Source: Neisseria animalis (GTDB lineage Bacteria; Pseudomonadota; Gammaproteobacteria; Burkholderiales; Neisseriaceae). From it: DNA of 64,000 bases. The stretch covers positions 372,001 to 436,000 of the forward strand of contig NZ_LR134287.1 in assembly GCF_900636515.1 (NCBI RefSeq), read 5' to 3'. The notes beneath the pieces were generated by a model, which was not told where the DNA came from, did no database searches, and saw only the letters and a program-made list of their open reading frames with translations. The position numbers were made by a program, and so were the translations under genes. Of the stretch, positions 1-8,340 are shown in pieces (the first letter of the stretch is position 1; each line of letters opens with the position of its first letter).

Positions 1-792
1 TACCTGCACGAGCAGCAGATTTCGGATGCGCGCTTCCGCCGCTTGGGGTATATCATGGCGTTTTTGGCGGGGGCGATTAATGCGGGCGGTTTTTTTGCAT
101 TTGCACGTTATACGTCGCATGTTACCGGCTCGATGTCGCTGGCGGCGGATATGGTCTATACGCGGGAATGGAGTGTTTTGCTGCTGGCATTGGCGAGTGT
201 GTGCTGTTTTATCGGCGGCGCGGCGCATTCGGCTTGGGTGATTTTTTGGATGCGGCAGAAACGGTTTCGCGGCAGCTTCGGCTTTTCGATGTGGCTGGAG
301 GCGGTGTATCTTCTGGTATTCGGATTGTTCGGCGCAACGCTGCTGCACGTTGATTTGGGTTGGGACGGTATGGTGATGCCGTCGCTGGCGTTGTTCCAAC
401 TCTGTTTTATTATGGGTATGCACAATACGGTGGTAACGGTGTTGTCGGGTGGGGCAATCCGTTCGACACACATGACCGGCTCGGCAACGGATTTGGGTAT
501 TGAGTTGGCCAAATCGGTTTATTATGCCAAAAACCACCCGCGCTTGCCCCATGTGCGGGTAAACCGTCCGAAAATGCTGCTGCTGGCCGGATTGATGGCG
601 GCGTTTCTCGGCGGCGGTGTCGTAGGGGCTTGGGGGTATCAGACGGCAGGACACCATTTTGCGTTGCCGGTGGCGTTGGTATTGTTTGTATTGGGTGCAG
701 GCTCGGTAGGTTATGATGTGAAACTGCGCTTGAAATTTATTTTGCTGCGTTGGTATAAAAAACGTAAAAACCTTCGCAAAAAATCTGTTTAA
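1..792 (+). CDS. YoaK/DUF1275-family membrane protein (5' end outside window)
   Basis: The reading frame is open from base 1, so the gene starts upstream and only about 263 residues are seen. It has several hydrophobic segments and the motif TSHVTGSMS near the front, typical of DUF1275 (YoaK) inner-membrane proteins. A second membrane segment carries the related motif STHMTGSATDLG. The end is a basic tail (KKRKNLRKKSV), probably cytoplasmic. The family has no agreed function; transport has been suggested only from its topology. The frame runs through the apparent TTG at 43, which is an internal codon rather than a start. Family assignment is fairly secure, function unknown. Confidence 0.8.
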   Translation, partial: YLHEQQISDARFRRLGYIMAFLAGAINAGGFFAFARYTSHVTGSMSLAADMVYTREWSVLLLALASVCCFIGGAAHSAWVIFWMRQKRFRGSFGFSMWLEAVYLLVFGLFGATLLHVDLGWDGMVMPSLALFQLCFIMGMHNTVVTVLSGGAIRSTHMTGSATDLGIELAKSVYYAKNHPRLPHVRVNRPKMLLLAGLMAAFLGGGVVGAWGYQTAGHHFALPVALVLFVLGAGSVGYDVKLRLKFILLRWYKKRKNLRKKSV

Positions 793-991
793 ATTCTGAT
801 AAAACAGCTATTTATGGGTAAAATGCAGACGGCCTAACAAATGTTAGCATAGGGGCTTGCTGTGTAATATCGGGTTAAACGTGCTTTTGCGGGCGGAAAT
901 TGTTGGTTATGATGAATGCAGTTTGAGGCGGCTGACGCCCGATTCCTGTTTTGCAGACGGCCTTGCCGTCCCCTGAGAAAGGACTGATCCC

Positions 992-1669
992 ATGAAATTT
1001 ACCAAACCCCTGACTTTGGCAGTATTGGCCGTACCTTTGGCTTTGTCCGGCTGTGTAACCAACGCGACTACCGGCGAACAATCTGCCAGCAAAACCGCTC
1101 TGTACGGCTTGGGTGGTGCGGCAGTGTGCGGCATTGTCGGTGCATTAACACACGGCAGCAAAGGCGCGCGCAACTCCGCATTGGCTTGCGGCGCATTGGG
1201 TGCGGGCGTAGGCGGTTATATGGATTACCAAGAGAAAAAACTGCGTGAAAGTCTGGCGAACACCAATATCGAAATCGAACGCCAAGGCAACCAAATCAAA
1301 CTGGTTATGCCTGAAAGCGTAACATTTGCCACCGGCAGCGCGGCGTTGAGCGGTCAGGCACAAAGCGCGTTGGCCAATGCGGCGCAAACTTTGGTGCAAT
1401 ATCCTGACACTACCATTACCATCAACGGTCATACCGATAATACCGGCAACGACGGCATCAACGAGCCGCTGTCCCGCAACCGTGCACAATCTGTGGCCAA
1501 CTTCCTGCAAACACGCGGTGTGAGCGCAAACCGTATGGCGACTGCCGGTTACGGCTCCCGTCAACCGATTGCCAGCAATGCAACTGCGGAAGGCCGTGCA
1601 CAAAACCGTCGTGTTGAAATCCTGATTAATCCGGATCAAAACGCCATTAACGCGGCAAGCCGTCGTTAA
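992..1669 (+). CDS. OmpA-family peptidoglycan-associated lipoprotein
   Basis: A 225-residue outer-membrane lipoprotein. The lipobox LSGC places the lipidated Cys at residue 21. Next is a glycine-rich stretch (about 35-75) resembling glycine-zipper domains, then a C-terminal OmpA/MotB domain (about 110-220) with NGHTDNTG and the NRAQSVANFL...RRVEI peptidoglycan-binding pattern. The layout is that of YiaD-like proteins, which tie the outer membrane to the wall. The ATG at 992 follows GAAAGGA at a good distance. The gene stands alone between a DUS core just upstream and a DUS-hairpin terminator. The exact paralogue cannot be decided. Confidence 0.88.
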   Translation: MKFTKPLTLAVLAVPLALSGCVTNATTGEQSASKTALYGLGGAAVCGIVGALTHGSKGARNSALACGALGAGVGGYMDYQEKKLRESLANTNIEIERQGNQIKLVMPESVTFATGSAALSGQAQSALANAAQTLVQYPDTTITINGHTDNTGNDGINEPLSRNRAQSVANFLQTRGVSANRMATAGYGSRQPIASNATAEGRAQNRRVEILINPDQNAINAASRR

Positions 1670-1689
1670 TATCTTTGCAGTAAATAGAA

Positions 1690-1727
1690 AAGGCCGTCTG
1701 AAAGTATGATTTTCAGACGGCCTTTTT
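1690..1727. terminator. DUS inverted-repeat terminator after the OmpA-like gene
   Basis: AGGCCGTCTGAAA and TTTCAGACGGCCT pair across a 7-12 base loop and are followed by a T run. This is the standard neisserial uptake-sequence terminator, here in the AA-ending form. Confidence 0.85.
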
Positions 1728-1828
1728 GTTATGGTTTTACGTTTGAGCGGCAAACAGGGAAAACCATAGGCAGACGGTTAATCAATACGATTTGCTGTTG
1801 TACCGGATATGCCTGTTTTGACAGTTTT

Positions 1829-1935
1829 TATAGTCATTTAAAATAAGAATGATACAGCGTTGCTTTGCCTTGCCGTACTATGTGTACTGTCTGCGGCTTC
1901 GCTGCCTTGTCTCATTCTTATTTTATTCGACTATA
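1829..1935 (+). mobile_element. Correia-like MITE, copy 1 (107 bp)
   Basis: Begins TATAGTCATTTAAAATAAGA and ends TTATTTTATTCGACTATA; the two ends are imperfect 27-base inverted repeats. It lies between the OmpA-like gene and the end of ptsI, and does not touch either reading frame. Size, TA-ended termini and interior parallel the Correia repeat of pathogenic Neisseria. Together with short flanking sequence it fills the 300-base gap here. Confidence 0.9.
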
Positions 1936-1972
1936 TTTTATCGAAGCAAGGGGAGGGCAGTATCGGCTGTTG

Positions 1973-3709
1973 CTATTGATTGAGTGTTTTCAGCAGTTTT
2001 TCCGATTTTTCCGGATCTTCGTTGCGCATGATTCTGGCAATGCCGTTTTCCAGCTTGCCGGTGTCGCTTTGCAGGACGATGTTTTTTACGGCCAGCAGAT
2101 TGTTCGGATTCATGGAGAAACGCCGCAGCCCCATGCCGAGCAGGACCCGGGTAAACTGGGTGTCGCCGGCCATTTCGCCGCAGATGGAAACGCTTTTTTC
2201 CATGCGGTTGGCGGTTTTGATGATGTGCTGCACCATTTTCAGTACGGCCGGATGGCTGGGCTGGTAAAGGTGGCTGACGGCATCGTCGCCGCGGTCGACC
2301 GACAAAACGTATTGGATTAAGTCGTTGGTGCCGATGGAGATGAAGTCGACCAGTTTCAAAATGCTGCCGACGGTCATGGCGGCTGAGGGGATTTCAATCA
2401 TGCAGCCGACGGACACTTCACCGAAGGCTTCGCCGCGCTCGCTAAGCTGGCGGCGGGCGGTTTCCAAGTGGATCAGGCATTGGCGCACTTCGGAAACCGA
2501 GGTAATCATCGGCCACATGATGTGTACGGTGCCGTGTCGGGCGGCACGCAGGATGGCGCGCATTTGTGTGCGGAACATCACCGGTTCTGCAAGGCAGAGG
2601 CGGATGCCGGTGAGGCCCAGTGCCGGATTCAGGCTGCCGTTTGGGGTGGCGTTTTGGCCGAACCAGCGGGGGTTTTTGTCCACGCCCAAATCTACGGTGC
2701 GGATGGTGAGGGGTTTGCCTTTCATTTTTTTGACGATGCCGCCGTACACTTCGTATTGCTCGTCTTCAGACGGCATGGTGTCGCGGTTGAGGTAGAGGAA
2801 TTCGCTGCGGAACAGGCCGACTCCGTCCGCGCCGACGGTGTGCAGTGCTTTGATGTCTTCGTGGGATTCGATATTTGCCGAGAGTTCGATGTTGATGCCG
2901 TCTGCGGTGGTGGCGGCGGTTTTTTTCAGTTTGCTGAGTTCGCGCTTGTGGCTGCGGTATTCGCGTTCGAGGCGGCGGTATTCGTTGAGGACGATGTCGT
3001 CAGGGGCAATGATGAGAATGCCGTTGATGCCGTCGACAATCACGATTTCGTTTTCGGTAATCAGACGGCGTGCGTTGTGCAGGCCGATAACGGAGGGGAT
3101 ATCGAGGCTGCGCCCTAAAATTGCGGTGTGGCTGGTCGGGCCGCCGATGTCGGTAACGAAGGCGGTGATGTGCTGCTCTTTGAAGAGTACGGTGTCGGCG
3201 GGCGACAAATCGTGAGCAATCAGTACGGTGTCTTCAAAGGGATTGTCGCTCAGGTTTAAATCGTTGCTCAGGCCGGCGAGGTTGTTGTGGATGCGTTGGA
3301 CGACTTGGAGCATGTCCTGTTTGCGTTCGCGCAGGTAGGCATCGTCTATGCTGTCGAATTGGGCGGCGAGTTTGTCGCTTTGCTGTTTCAATGCCCATTC
3401 GGCGTTGATGTGCTGTTCTTTCAAGATGTCTATCGGCTCGCGCGACAGGGTCACGTCGGTCAGCAGCATCAGGTGCAGCGAGATAAACGCGCCCAGCTCG
3501 GTCGGTGCGTTTTCCGGAATGGCGTTGCGCAGCTGCTCCAGCTCTTTGCGCGTGGCTTTGACGGCCGCTTCGAAACGGGCGGTTTCGGCCGCAATGCCGT
3601 CGTCGTCGATATCGTATTGCGGCACTTCGGCCGTGCCGCGCGTAATCAGGTGTGCGTGGCCGATGGCAATGCCTTTCCCTGCCGCTACGCCGTGCAATAC
3701 GATGCTCAT
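1973..3709 (-). CDS. ptsI: PTS enzyme I (phosphoenolpyruvate-protein phosphotransferase)
   Basis: 578 residues, close to the roughly 575 of the sugar-type enzyme I. It takes phosphate from phosphoenolpyruvate and passes it to HPr. The phosphohistidine motif GGPTSHTAI lies in the N-terminal half, and the PEP-binding TIM-barrel half carries GVGLFRSEFLY and the C-terminal signature SICGEMAGD. There is no N-terminal GAF domain, so it is not the PtsP type. It is the last gene of a leftward EIIA-HPr-EI operon, starting one base after the HPr stop. No EIIB or EIIC lies nearby, so the chain probably has a regulatory rather than a sugar-import role. Confidence 0.95.
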   Translation of the reverse strand: MSIVLHGVAAGKGIAIGHAHLITRGTAEVPQYDIDDDGIAAETARFEAAVKATRKELEQLRNAIPENAPTELGAFISLHLMLLTDVTLSREPIDILKEQHINAEWALKQQSDKLAAQFDSIDDAYLRERKQDMLQVVQRIHNNLAGLSNDLNLSDNPFEDTVLIAHDLSPADTVLFKEQHITAFVTDIGGPTSHTAILGRSLDIPSVIGLHNARRLITENEIVIVDGINGILIIAPDDIVLNEYRRLEREYRSHKRELSKLKKTAATTADGINIELSANIESHEDIKALHTVGADGVGLFRSEFLYLNRDTMPSEDEQYEVYGGIVKKMKGKPLTIRTVDLGVDKNPRWFGQNATPNGSLNPALGLTGIRLCLAEPVMFRTQMRAILRAARHGTVHIMWPMITSVSEVRQCLIHLETARRQLSERGEAFGEVSVGCMIEIPSAAMTVGSILKLVDFISIGTNDLIQYVLSVDRGDDAVSHLYQPSHPAVLKMVQHIIKTANRMEKSVSICGEMAGDTQFTRVLLGMGLRRFSMNPNNLLAVKNIVLQSDTGKLENGIARIMRNEDPEKSEKLLKTLNQ

Positions 3710-3710
3710 A

Positions 3711-3980
3711 TTATTCGCCTTCGCCGAAGTAGTCGTTGATTAAATCCGCCAAGCCCTGCATGGCGGCGGCTTCGTCGGGACCGTCGGTTTCCAATTCGAT
3801 GACGGTGCCTTTTGCTGCGGCCAGCATCATCAAGCCCATGATGCTTTTGCCGTTGACGCGGTTGCCGTTTTTGGTGACCCATACTTCGCTTTGGAATTGC
3901 GAGGCGGTTTGGGTGAACTTGCTGGAAGCGCGGGCGTGCAGGCCCAATTTGTTGATGATTTCGATGGATTGTTTCTGCAT
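3711..3980 (-). CDS. ptsH: Phosphocarrier protein HPr
   Basis: 89 residues. His15 in KLGLHARAS is the site phosphorylated by enzyme I. Ser46 in GKSIMGLMML matches the regulatory serine that HPr kinase modifies in many beta-proteobacteria. The gene sits between the EIIA-like gene (24-base gap) and ptsI (1-base gap), which implies one transcript. No HPr kinase gene is seen in the window. Confidence 0.95.
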   Translation of the reverse strand: MQKQSIEIINKLGLHARASSKFTQTASQFQSEVWVTKNGNRVNGKSIMGLMMLAAAKGTVIELETDGPDEAAAMQGLADLINDYFGEGE

Positions 3981-4004
3981 GGGTGTCCTCTGTATTCAGG
4001 CTGC

Positions 4005-4448
4005 TTAGAGTCTTTTTGCCTGACCTTCGGCGCGGCACATCAGGCCTTCCGGCTCTTCGGTGATGGCAAAGATGCCTTTGACGGCGGCTTCGCGCACGGT
4101 TTCGGTGAAGGTGTTCAGGTTGTCCGCCCGTTCTGCATGGGAAACTGCTTTAATCATCATCGGCGCATTCAGGCCGGTGAGGATGGCGGATTTGCCGGCG
4201 CGCACTAAGCGGCGGGCGGCGTTGCACGGTGTTGCCCCGAAAATGTCGGTGATAATCAGCACGCCGTTGTTATCGGGAAATTCTTGGATTTCCGCAATCG
4301 CCCGGTTGATGATGTCGTCTTGGTTTTCAGACGGCTGTACGCCGAGAATGCGGACGTTGGCGGGGAAACCTTGCGGGAAGAAATGGTTGGTCAGCCCGCG
4401 GTAGGCTTCGCCGACGGTTTCGTGGGTAATGATGAGCAAACCGATCAT
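4005..4448 (-). CDS. Mannose-family PTS EIIA-like protein
   Basis: 147 residues of the EIIA-Man fold. His9 in IITHE is the expected phospho-acceptor, and TDIFGATPCNAA is the second conserved motif. It is the first gene of the leftward operon with HPr and enzyme I. EIIA-Man normally passes phosphate to EIIB; with no EIIB/EIIC beside it, its target here is unknown. In beta-proteobacteria such incomplete systems are thought to sense carbon or energy state. It is preceded by a DUS at about 4514. Confidence 0.88.
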   Translation of the reverse strand: MIGLLIITHETVGEAYRGLTNHFFPQGFPANVRILGVQPSENQDDIINRAIAEIQEFPDNNGVLIITDIFGATPCNAARRLVRAGKSAILTGLNAPMMIKAVSHAERADNLNTFTETVREAAVKGIFAITEEPEGLMCRAEGQAKRL

Positions 4449-4581
4449 GGTGGTTTCCTAAGTATTCTTGATGGGGCAGGTATGGTATATGGCTGTATCG
4501 CAGTGGAAAAACAAGGCCGTCTGAAACGGAAAGTGGTGTAAAGTATTTTGGTTAAGATGCGCTGGGGCATATTTTATGCGG

Positions 4582-4622
4582 AGAGGCCGTCTGCAAAATG
4601 CCACATAATTTTTCAGACGGCC
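4582..4622 (-). terminator. DUS hairpin terminator after hpt
   Basis: AGGCCGTCTGCAAAA pairs with TTTTCAGACGGCCT. It lies 7 bases past the hpt stop and ends the leftward hpt transcript before the EIIA promoter region. Confidence 0.75.
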
Positions 4623-4628
4623 TGTCTG

Positions 4629-5192
4629 CTAATCCTGATTCAACGCATAAATTTCGTCCAGATTGCGCCAGCAGCCCGCGGCATCCATGCCGTAGCCGAA
4701 CACATAACGGTCGGGCACGTCCAAGCCGACGTAATCACCTTTGGTCGGCTTTTCCTTATCAATCAGTTTGTTGGCGAATACCGCCGCACGGCAGCTTGCC
4801 GCACCCATTGCCAGCAGCTTTTCCTGAATCGCCGCCATCGTATGGCCTTCGTCGAGAATATCGTCCAGCACCACCACATGGCGGCCCCGGATTTGTTCCG
4901 GATCGGGCATCCGTTTCCAGTTGAACGCGCCGCCCGAAAGTTTGTCGCCGTAGCGGGAAACGTGGACATAATCGAAATCCAGCGGAAAGCGCAAAAGCGG
5001 CAGCAGCTTGCCGGTAAACACCACCGCACCGCCCATTACCGGCAGCAGCAGCGGGTATTTGCCGCCCAAGTCGCGGGTGATTTCGTCGGCTACTTTTTGC
5101 AGCGCGGCACGGCATTGTTCGCGGGTAAACAGTAAATCCGCATTGTCGAGTATGGCTTGGGTTTGGCGGCGTTTGGCTTCTAAATCGGTCAT
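4629..5192 (-). CDS. hpt: Hypoxanthine-guanine phosphoribosyltransferase
   Basis: 187 residues; a purine-salvage enzyme that joins hypoxanthine or guanine to PRPP. The PRPP-binding signature VVVLDDILDEGHT is complete and the protein has the length of short proteobacterial Hpt-like enzymes. The terminal half carries VGLDVPDRYVFGYGMD, typical of the base-binding part. It is a single gene between two DUS terminators. Hypoxanthine preference is inferred from family, so xanthine use is not excluded. Confidence 0.85.
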   Translation of the reverse strand: MTDLEAKRRQTQAILDNADLLFTREQCRAALQKVADEITRDLGGKYPLLLPVMGGAVVFTGKLLPLLRFPLDFDYVHVSRYGDKLSGGAFNWKRMPDPEQIRGRHVVVLDDILDEGHTMAAIQEKLLAMGAASCRAAVFANKLIDKEKPTKGDYVGLDVPDRYVFGYGMDAAGCWRNLDEIYALNQD

Positions 5193-5241
5193 GGCGGTAA
5201 TGATGCTTTATAGAAATATAGAAAGAATGATTATAAACCCA

Positions 5242-5281
5242 AAGGCCGTCTGAAAGTAATGAATTGCTTTTCAGACGGCCT
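5242..5281. terminator. DUS inverted-repeat terminator
   Basis: AGGCCGTCTGAAA and TTTCAGACGGCCT flank a 14-base loop between hpt (its promoter side) and the 3' end of the oxidoreductase gene. It terminates the leftward oxidoreductase transcript and marks the left edge of the atypical block. Confidence 0.75.
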
Positions 5282-5326
5282 CAATGAAAGCGTACAAAAT
5301 TTCCTTGAAACCAGATTGCTTGCAGC

Positions 5327-6550
5327 CTACGCCCGTTCCCGTCTAAACGCCCCTTTGCCCTGTGCGACAAGCATTGCAAAGAAAATCCCCCACGCCGATT
5401 TGTTCGGATTGGGCTGTTTGCCTTGACTGATCAGTTTCATTTGGTGCATATACCAATTCATCTCAACCATCGAGCCGAGCATTTTGTCCAGTTTTGCTAC
5501 GCCCAATCTTGGTTGCGGTGTGGTTAGGGTTTGGTATGTGCCGCCAAAAATGCGGTTCGGCAAATCAGGCAACAAGGCAAAAGGTTTGGCAAGCCCGACC
5601 ATATCCAAAACACCGCTTGCCACCGCTTCGCTCATTGCCGTCTGCGAACGAAAACCTCCTGTAATCACCAATGGCACGGTGCAAACCGACCGCACTTTTT
5701 GGGCATAATCCAAGAAATACGCCTCGCGTTTTTTGGTGCTTTCTTTCACGCCGTCCAGCATCGCAGGCGCTTCGTAGTTGCCGCCTGAAATTTCCACCAA
5801 ATCAATGCCTTCTTTGACCAAACACTCCACCACCTGCACGCTTTCTTCTTCTGAAAAACCGCCTTTTTGGAAGTCTGCCGAATTGAGTTTGACGGCGATA
5901 ATAAAATCAGACGAAGTTGCCGCACGCATCGCACGGTAAACTTCCACCAAAAACCGCATACGGTTTTCAAGGCTGCCGCCCCATTTGTCGTCCCGCACGT
6001 TGTGGATTGGCGATAAAAACTGGCTGATGAGATAGCCGTGTGCCGCGTGGATTTGCACGCCACTAAAGCCAGCTTTTTCAGCAACGTGTGCCGCTTTCGC
6101 AAAACGCTTGATTAAATCCAAAATCTCATTTTCGCTGAGCGCACGCGGTTTGTTGAAAAATCCCGCAACCGCACCGCCCAACGCCACGCTGCTCGGGGCA
6201 ACCGGCACAGGCGACAAATCTTTTGGCGACTGCTTGCCGGGGTGGTTGATTTGCATTAGCAGCACAGTGTCGTTTGCCGTGCCTGCCTTCGCCCACGCTT
6301 TGAGCAAGTCCAAATCACGCTCGTCTTCAATCACCACATCGTCCGCCGAACCCAAAGCGGTGTAATCCACCATCACATTGCCCGTTACCAGCACGCCCGC
6401 ACCACCGTTTGCCCACGCACCGTAAAGCTCGGCATACGCCAAATCAGGGCGGTTGCCTTTGGTGATTTGCTCGCTCATCGCCCCTTTAAAAATACGGTTT
6501 TTAATGACTTTGCCGTTTTTTAGGCTAAGCGGTTGGTTAAGATTGTTCAT
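5327..6550 (-). CDS. Old Yellow Enzyme-family NADH:flavin oxidoreductase
   Basis: 407 residues with a single FMN-binding TIM barrel of the OYE family. Visible landmarks are GAMSE near the front, MQINHPGKQ, the active-site HAAHGYLISQFLSP segment, GGSLENRMRF, and a late VITGGFRS and GLAKPF phosphate-binding pair. Such enzymes reduce activated alkenes, quinones or nitro compounds with NAD(P)H; the substrate here is unknown. It lies 81 bases downstream of an ArsR gene on the same strand, and that gap contains a palindrome also found before arsR, so repression by it is likely. Base use is more AT-rich than in neighbouring genes, and Pasteurellaceae uptake sequences lie nearby. Confidence 0.85.
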   Translation of the reverse strand: MNNLNQPLSLKNGKVIKNRIFKGAMSEQITKGNRPDLAYAELYGAWANGGAGVLVTGNVMVDYTALGSADDVVIEDERDLDLLKAWAKAGTANDTVLLMQINHPGKQSPKDLSPVPVAPSSVALGGAVAGFFNKPRALSENEILDLIKRFAKAAHVAEKAGFSGVQIHAAHGYLISQFLSPIHNVRDDKWGGSLENRMRFLVEVYRAMRAATSSDFIIAVKLNSADFQKGGFSEEESVQVVECLVKEGIDLVEISGGNYEAPAMLDGVKESTKKREAYFLDYAQKVRSVCTVPLVITGGFRSQTAMSEAVASGVLDMVGLAKPFALLPDLPNRIFGGTYQTLTTPQPRLGVAKLDKMLGSMVEMNWYMHQMKLISQGKQPNPNKSAWGIFFAMLVAQGKGAFRRERA

Positions 6551-6570
6551 TGTGTTACCTCATGTTAATA

Positions 6571-6588
6571 AGTTTAAAAATATAAACT
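6571..6588. promoter_or_regulatory. Palindromic operator candidate before the oxidoreductase gene
   Basis: AGTTTAAAAATATAAACT has perfect 6-base arms (AGTTTA/TAAACT). It lies 21 bases upstream of the oxidoreductase start, and a near-copy precedes arsR at 6975, which points to a shared binding site. Confidence 0.6.
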
Positions 6589-6631
6589 TGTTTTGCGGTT
6601 AAAAATCCCGATTGCTCGGGATAGCCTTGTT

Positions 6632-6961
6632 TTAAACATCAGCAGGTAAAGCACTGTCCAAACAGCCGTCTGCAATAAACGCCGCCATCAAATGCTGAAA
6701 GTGCCTGCCTGCATTTTCCAGTGTTACCAAATAATAACGCTCCTTGCCGACCTGCTCCACACCGACCAAACCCGCCGCCAGCATCAGTTTTAAATGGTGC
6801 GACACCGCGGGGCGTGAAAGGTGGAGCTTTTCAGTTAAAGCATTGACATTAAGCCTGCCTTCGTCTTTGAGTATTTTTAAAATCAGCAGTCGGTTATCGT
6901 CCGCCAACGCACTAAATACAGGAACGGCTTCTTGCAACAGCTCAATGGTGGTTTTAGGCAT
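6632..6961 (-). CDS. ArsR-family winged-helix repressor
   Basis: 109 residues, the usual ArsR length. The DNA-reading segment is NALTEKLHLSRPAVSHHLKLM, followed by the wing AGLVGVEQVGKERYYLV. No clear metal-binding CXC motif is present in the recognition helix; the only Cys is near the C-terminus, so the signal may be redox or a small molecule rather than arsenic. It is the first gene of a leftward pair with the OYE-family enzyme. Related AT palindromes before both genes suggest self-repression and control of the enzyme. Confidence 0.85.
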   Translation of the reverse strand: MPKTTIELLQEAVPVFSALADDNRLLILKILKDEGRLNVNALTEKLHLSRPAVSHHLKLMLAAGLVGVEQVGKERYYLVTLENAGRHFQHLMAAFIADGCLDSALPADV

Positions 6962-6974
6962 TATCTGATTATAT

Positions 6975-6990
6975 GTTTAAAAATTTAGAC
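6975..6990. promoter_or_regulatory. Second ArsR operator candidate, upstream of arsR
   Basis: GTTTAAAAATTTAGAC matches the 6571 palindrome with one broken arm position and the same spacing. It lies 13 bases upstream of the arsR start, where a bound repressor would block transcription. Confidence 0.55.
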
Positions 6991-7051
6991 GTATTTTAGC
7001 GTGTAAGGAAAGGGAAGTCAAGAGGCGGAGCATAAATTTGAAATGCGTATG

Positions 7052-7112
7052 AAAGAGCGGTCGGATTTGGCGAAGTTTTTGCAAGATTTACCAAAAAACC
7101 GACCGCTCTTTT
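7052..7112. repeat. Inverted repeat of Pasteurellaceae-like uptake sequence
   Basis: AAAGAGCGGTCGG and CCGACCGCTCTTTT flank an A/T-rich middle with TTTTTGC. The design (GCGGTC followed by AT-rich bases, facing copies, T tail) is that of Pasteurellaceae USS terminators and not of neisserial DUS. Confidence 0.65.
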
Positions 7113-7121
7113 AAGACAAAT

Positions 7122-7166
7122 AATAAATGCCGTCTGCATTTAATCAATTTGCAGACGGCATTATTA
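7122..7166. terminator. DUS inverted repeat
   Basis: AATAAATGCCGTCTGCA and TGCAGACGGCATTATT around a short AT loop. It lies 10 bases from the USS-like repeat, so neisserial and foreign uptake signals sit side by side. No gene end is close, so termination is uncertain. Confidence 0.55.
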
Positions 7167-7339
7167 GTCTAAGCTTTAACATTTTGGTGAATATATCCTT
7201 GACTAAATTTTCATACATCTTCTTTCTTCACAATCACACAGGTCAAACCAATCTTTATCTGCCCGCTGTTTCTCATTACGCCTGCTTGAAATTTAACAAT
7301 ACTTAACAGATAATTTAACAAAAAATAGAGGTGTTTGAT

Positions 7340-8221
7340 ATGACGGTTAAAGACGGTTTGATTGCCCTTTTTGTGATTGTTGCTTGGGGCATCAATTTTT
7401 TATTTATGAAATTACCCTTGATGGAAATCTCGCCCATTTTGCTTGGCTTTTTGCGTTTTGTATTTTTGCTGTTTCCAGTGATTTTATTTGTTAAAGTGCC
7501 AAAATGCGATTACCGTTGGCTGATTTTTTATGGCTTAGCGATTAGTTTCGGGCAGTTTAGTTTGATGTTTTTGGCGATACATCAGGGAATGCCGACCAGT
7601 CTTGCCGCTTTGGTTCATCAAGCCCAAGTGTTTTTTACCGTGATTTTGGCGAGCGTATTCTTTAAGGAAAAAATCAGAGTGTGGCACGTTATCGCAATGA
7701 CGATGGCAATAATGGGGCTTGCTTTGATTGGTGTCGGGCAATATCAAGGCGTGATGCCGATGATAGGGGTATGGCTGGTGCTGGCATCTGCGTTTTCGTG
7801 GGCAGTGGGGAATTTGATTGTTAAAAAATTGGGCAATGTTAAGCCTTTGCCGCTGGTTATTTGGGGCAATGTATCTACTTTGATCGCATTTGGGGCGATG
7901 TCTGTGGTGATGTATGGTATCGGCGGCGTTGCCGAGCAGATAGGTTCTTTAACGTGGCAAGGTTGGATAGGCGTGCTGTATTTGGCGTATGTGGCGGGGC
8001 TTTTGGGTTATAGCAGTTGGGGTTATCTTTTAAGCCGTTATCCTACCAGCCAAATTGCTCCCCTCACGCTGATTGTGCCTGTGCTCGCTTTGTTTGTTGG
8101 TTTCAGTCTGCTAAAAGAAACATTGAATGCGTGGCATTGGATTGGTGCGGTGGTAATCATGACGGCGTTGGTGGTGCAGGTGTTTGGCGGGCGGATTTTG
8201 AAAAAATTGGGCAAATCTTAA
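7340..8221 (+). CDS. eamA: EamA-type amino-acid/metabolite exporter (DMT superfamily)
   Basis: 293 residues with about ten membrane segments in two EamA repeats. The front (KDGLIALFVIVAWGINFLFMK) and GLAISFGQFSLMFLAI..GMP..LAALV..AQ closely follow E. coli EamA, an inner-membrane exporter of cysteine and O-acetylserine; the same substrate here is inference. An ATG at 7340 is preferred over the GTG at 7331 because AGAGGTG at 7327-7333 then serves as ribosome site. Codons are AT-rich (many TTT, TTA, AAA) compared with nearby genes. A USS hairpin with an ACAAGCGGT half follows the stop. Confidence 0.85.
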   Translation: MTVKDGLIALFVIVAWGINFLFMKLPLMEISPILLGFLRFVFLLFPVILFVKVPKCDYRWLIFYGLAISFGQFSLMFLAIHQGMPTSLAALVHQAQVFFTVILASVFFKEKIRVWHVIAMTMAIMGLALIGVGQYQGVMPMIGVWLVLASAFSWAVGNLIVKKLGNVKPLPLVIWGNVSTLIAFGAMSVVMYGIGGVAEQIGSLTWQGWIGVLYLAYVAGLLGYSSWGYLLSRYPTSQIAPLTLIVPVLALFVGFSLLKETLNAWHWIGAVVIMTALVVQVFGGRILKKLGKS

Positions 8222-8251
8222 TTCAGCCTATGGTTAAGTGATTTTTAACAT

Positions 8252-8310
8252 AAAGAGCGGTCGGATTTGGCAAAGTTTTTGCAAGGTTTGCCTAAAAACC
8301 GACCGCTTGT
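8252..8310 (+). terminator. Pasteurellaceae-type USS hairpin after eamA
   Basis: AAAGAGCGGTCGG faces CCGACCGCTTGT. Read on the reverse strand the second arm is ACAAGCGGTCGG, an exact Actinobacillus-type uptake core. It stands 31 bases after the eamA stop, as USS terminators do in Pasteurellaceae. Confidence 0.7.
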
Positions 8311-8340
8311 GAGCTGATGAAATGAAGAAATGCCGTCTGC
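8299..8340 (+). repeat. Left copy of a flanking direct repeat
   Basis: Runs from CCGACCGCTTGT through GAAATGAAGAAATGCCGTCTGC. A similar sequence recurs at 8829-8872, bracketing a MITE and a LysR remnant. Confidence 0.6.

Larger units (their letters stand above)
6962..7339. other. Intergenic region between arsR and eamA
   Basis: No gene seen. It holds the arsR operator (6975-6990), a Pasteurellaceae-like uptake-sequence inverted repeat (7052-7112), a DUS inverted repeat (7122-7166) and an AT-rich stretch before eamA. Both genes are transcribed away from it. Confidence 0.7.

Noticed and set aside
7331..7339. GTG start for eamA
   Set aside because: The GTG is part of the ribosome site AGAGGTG; the ATG at 7340 has proper spacing.
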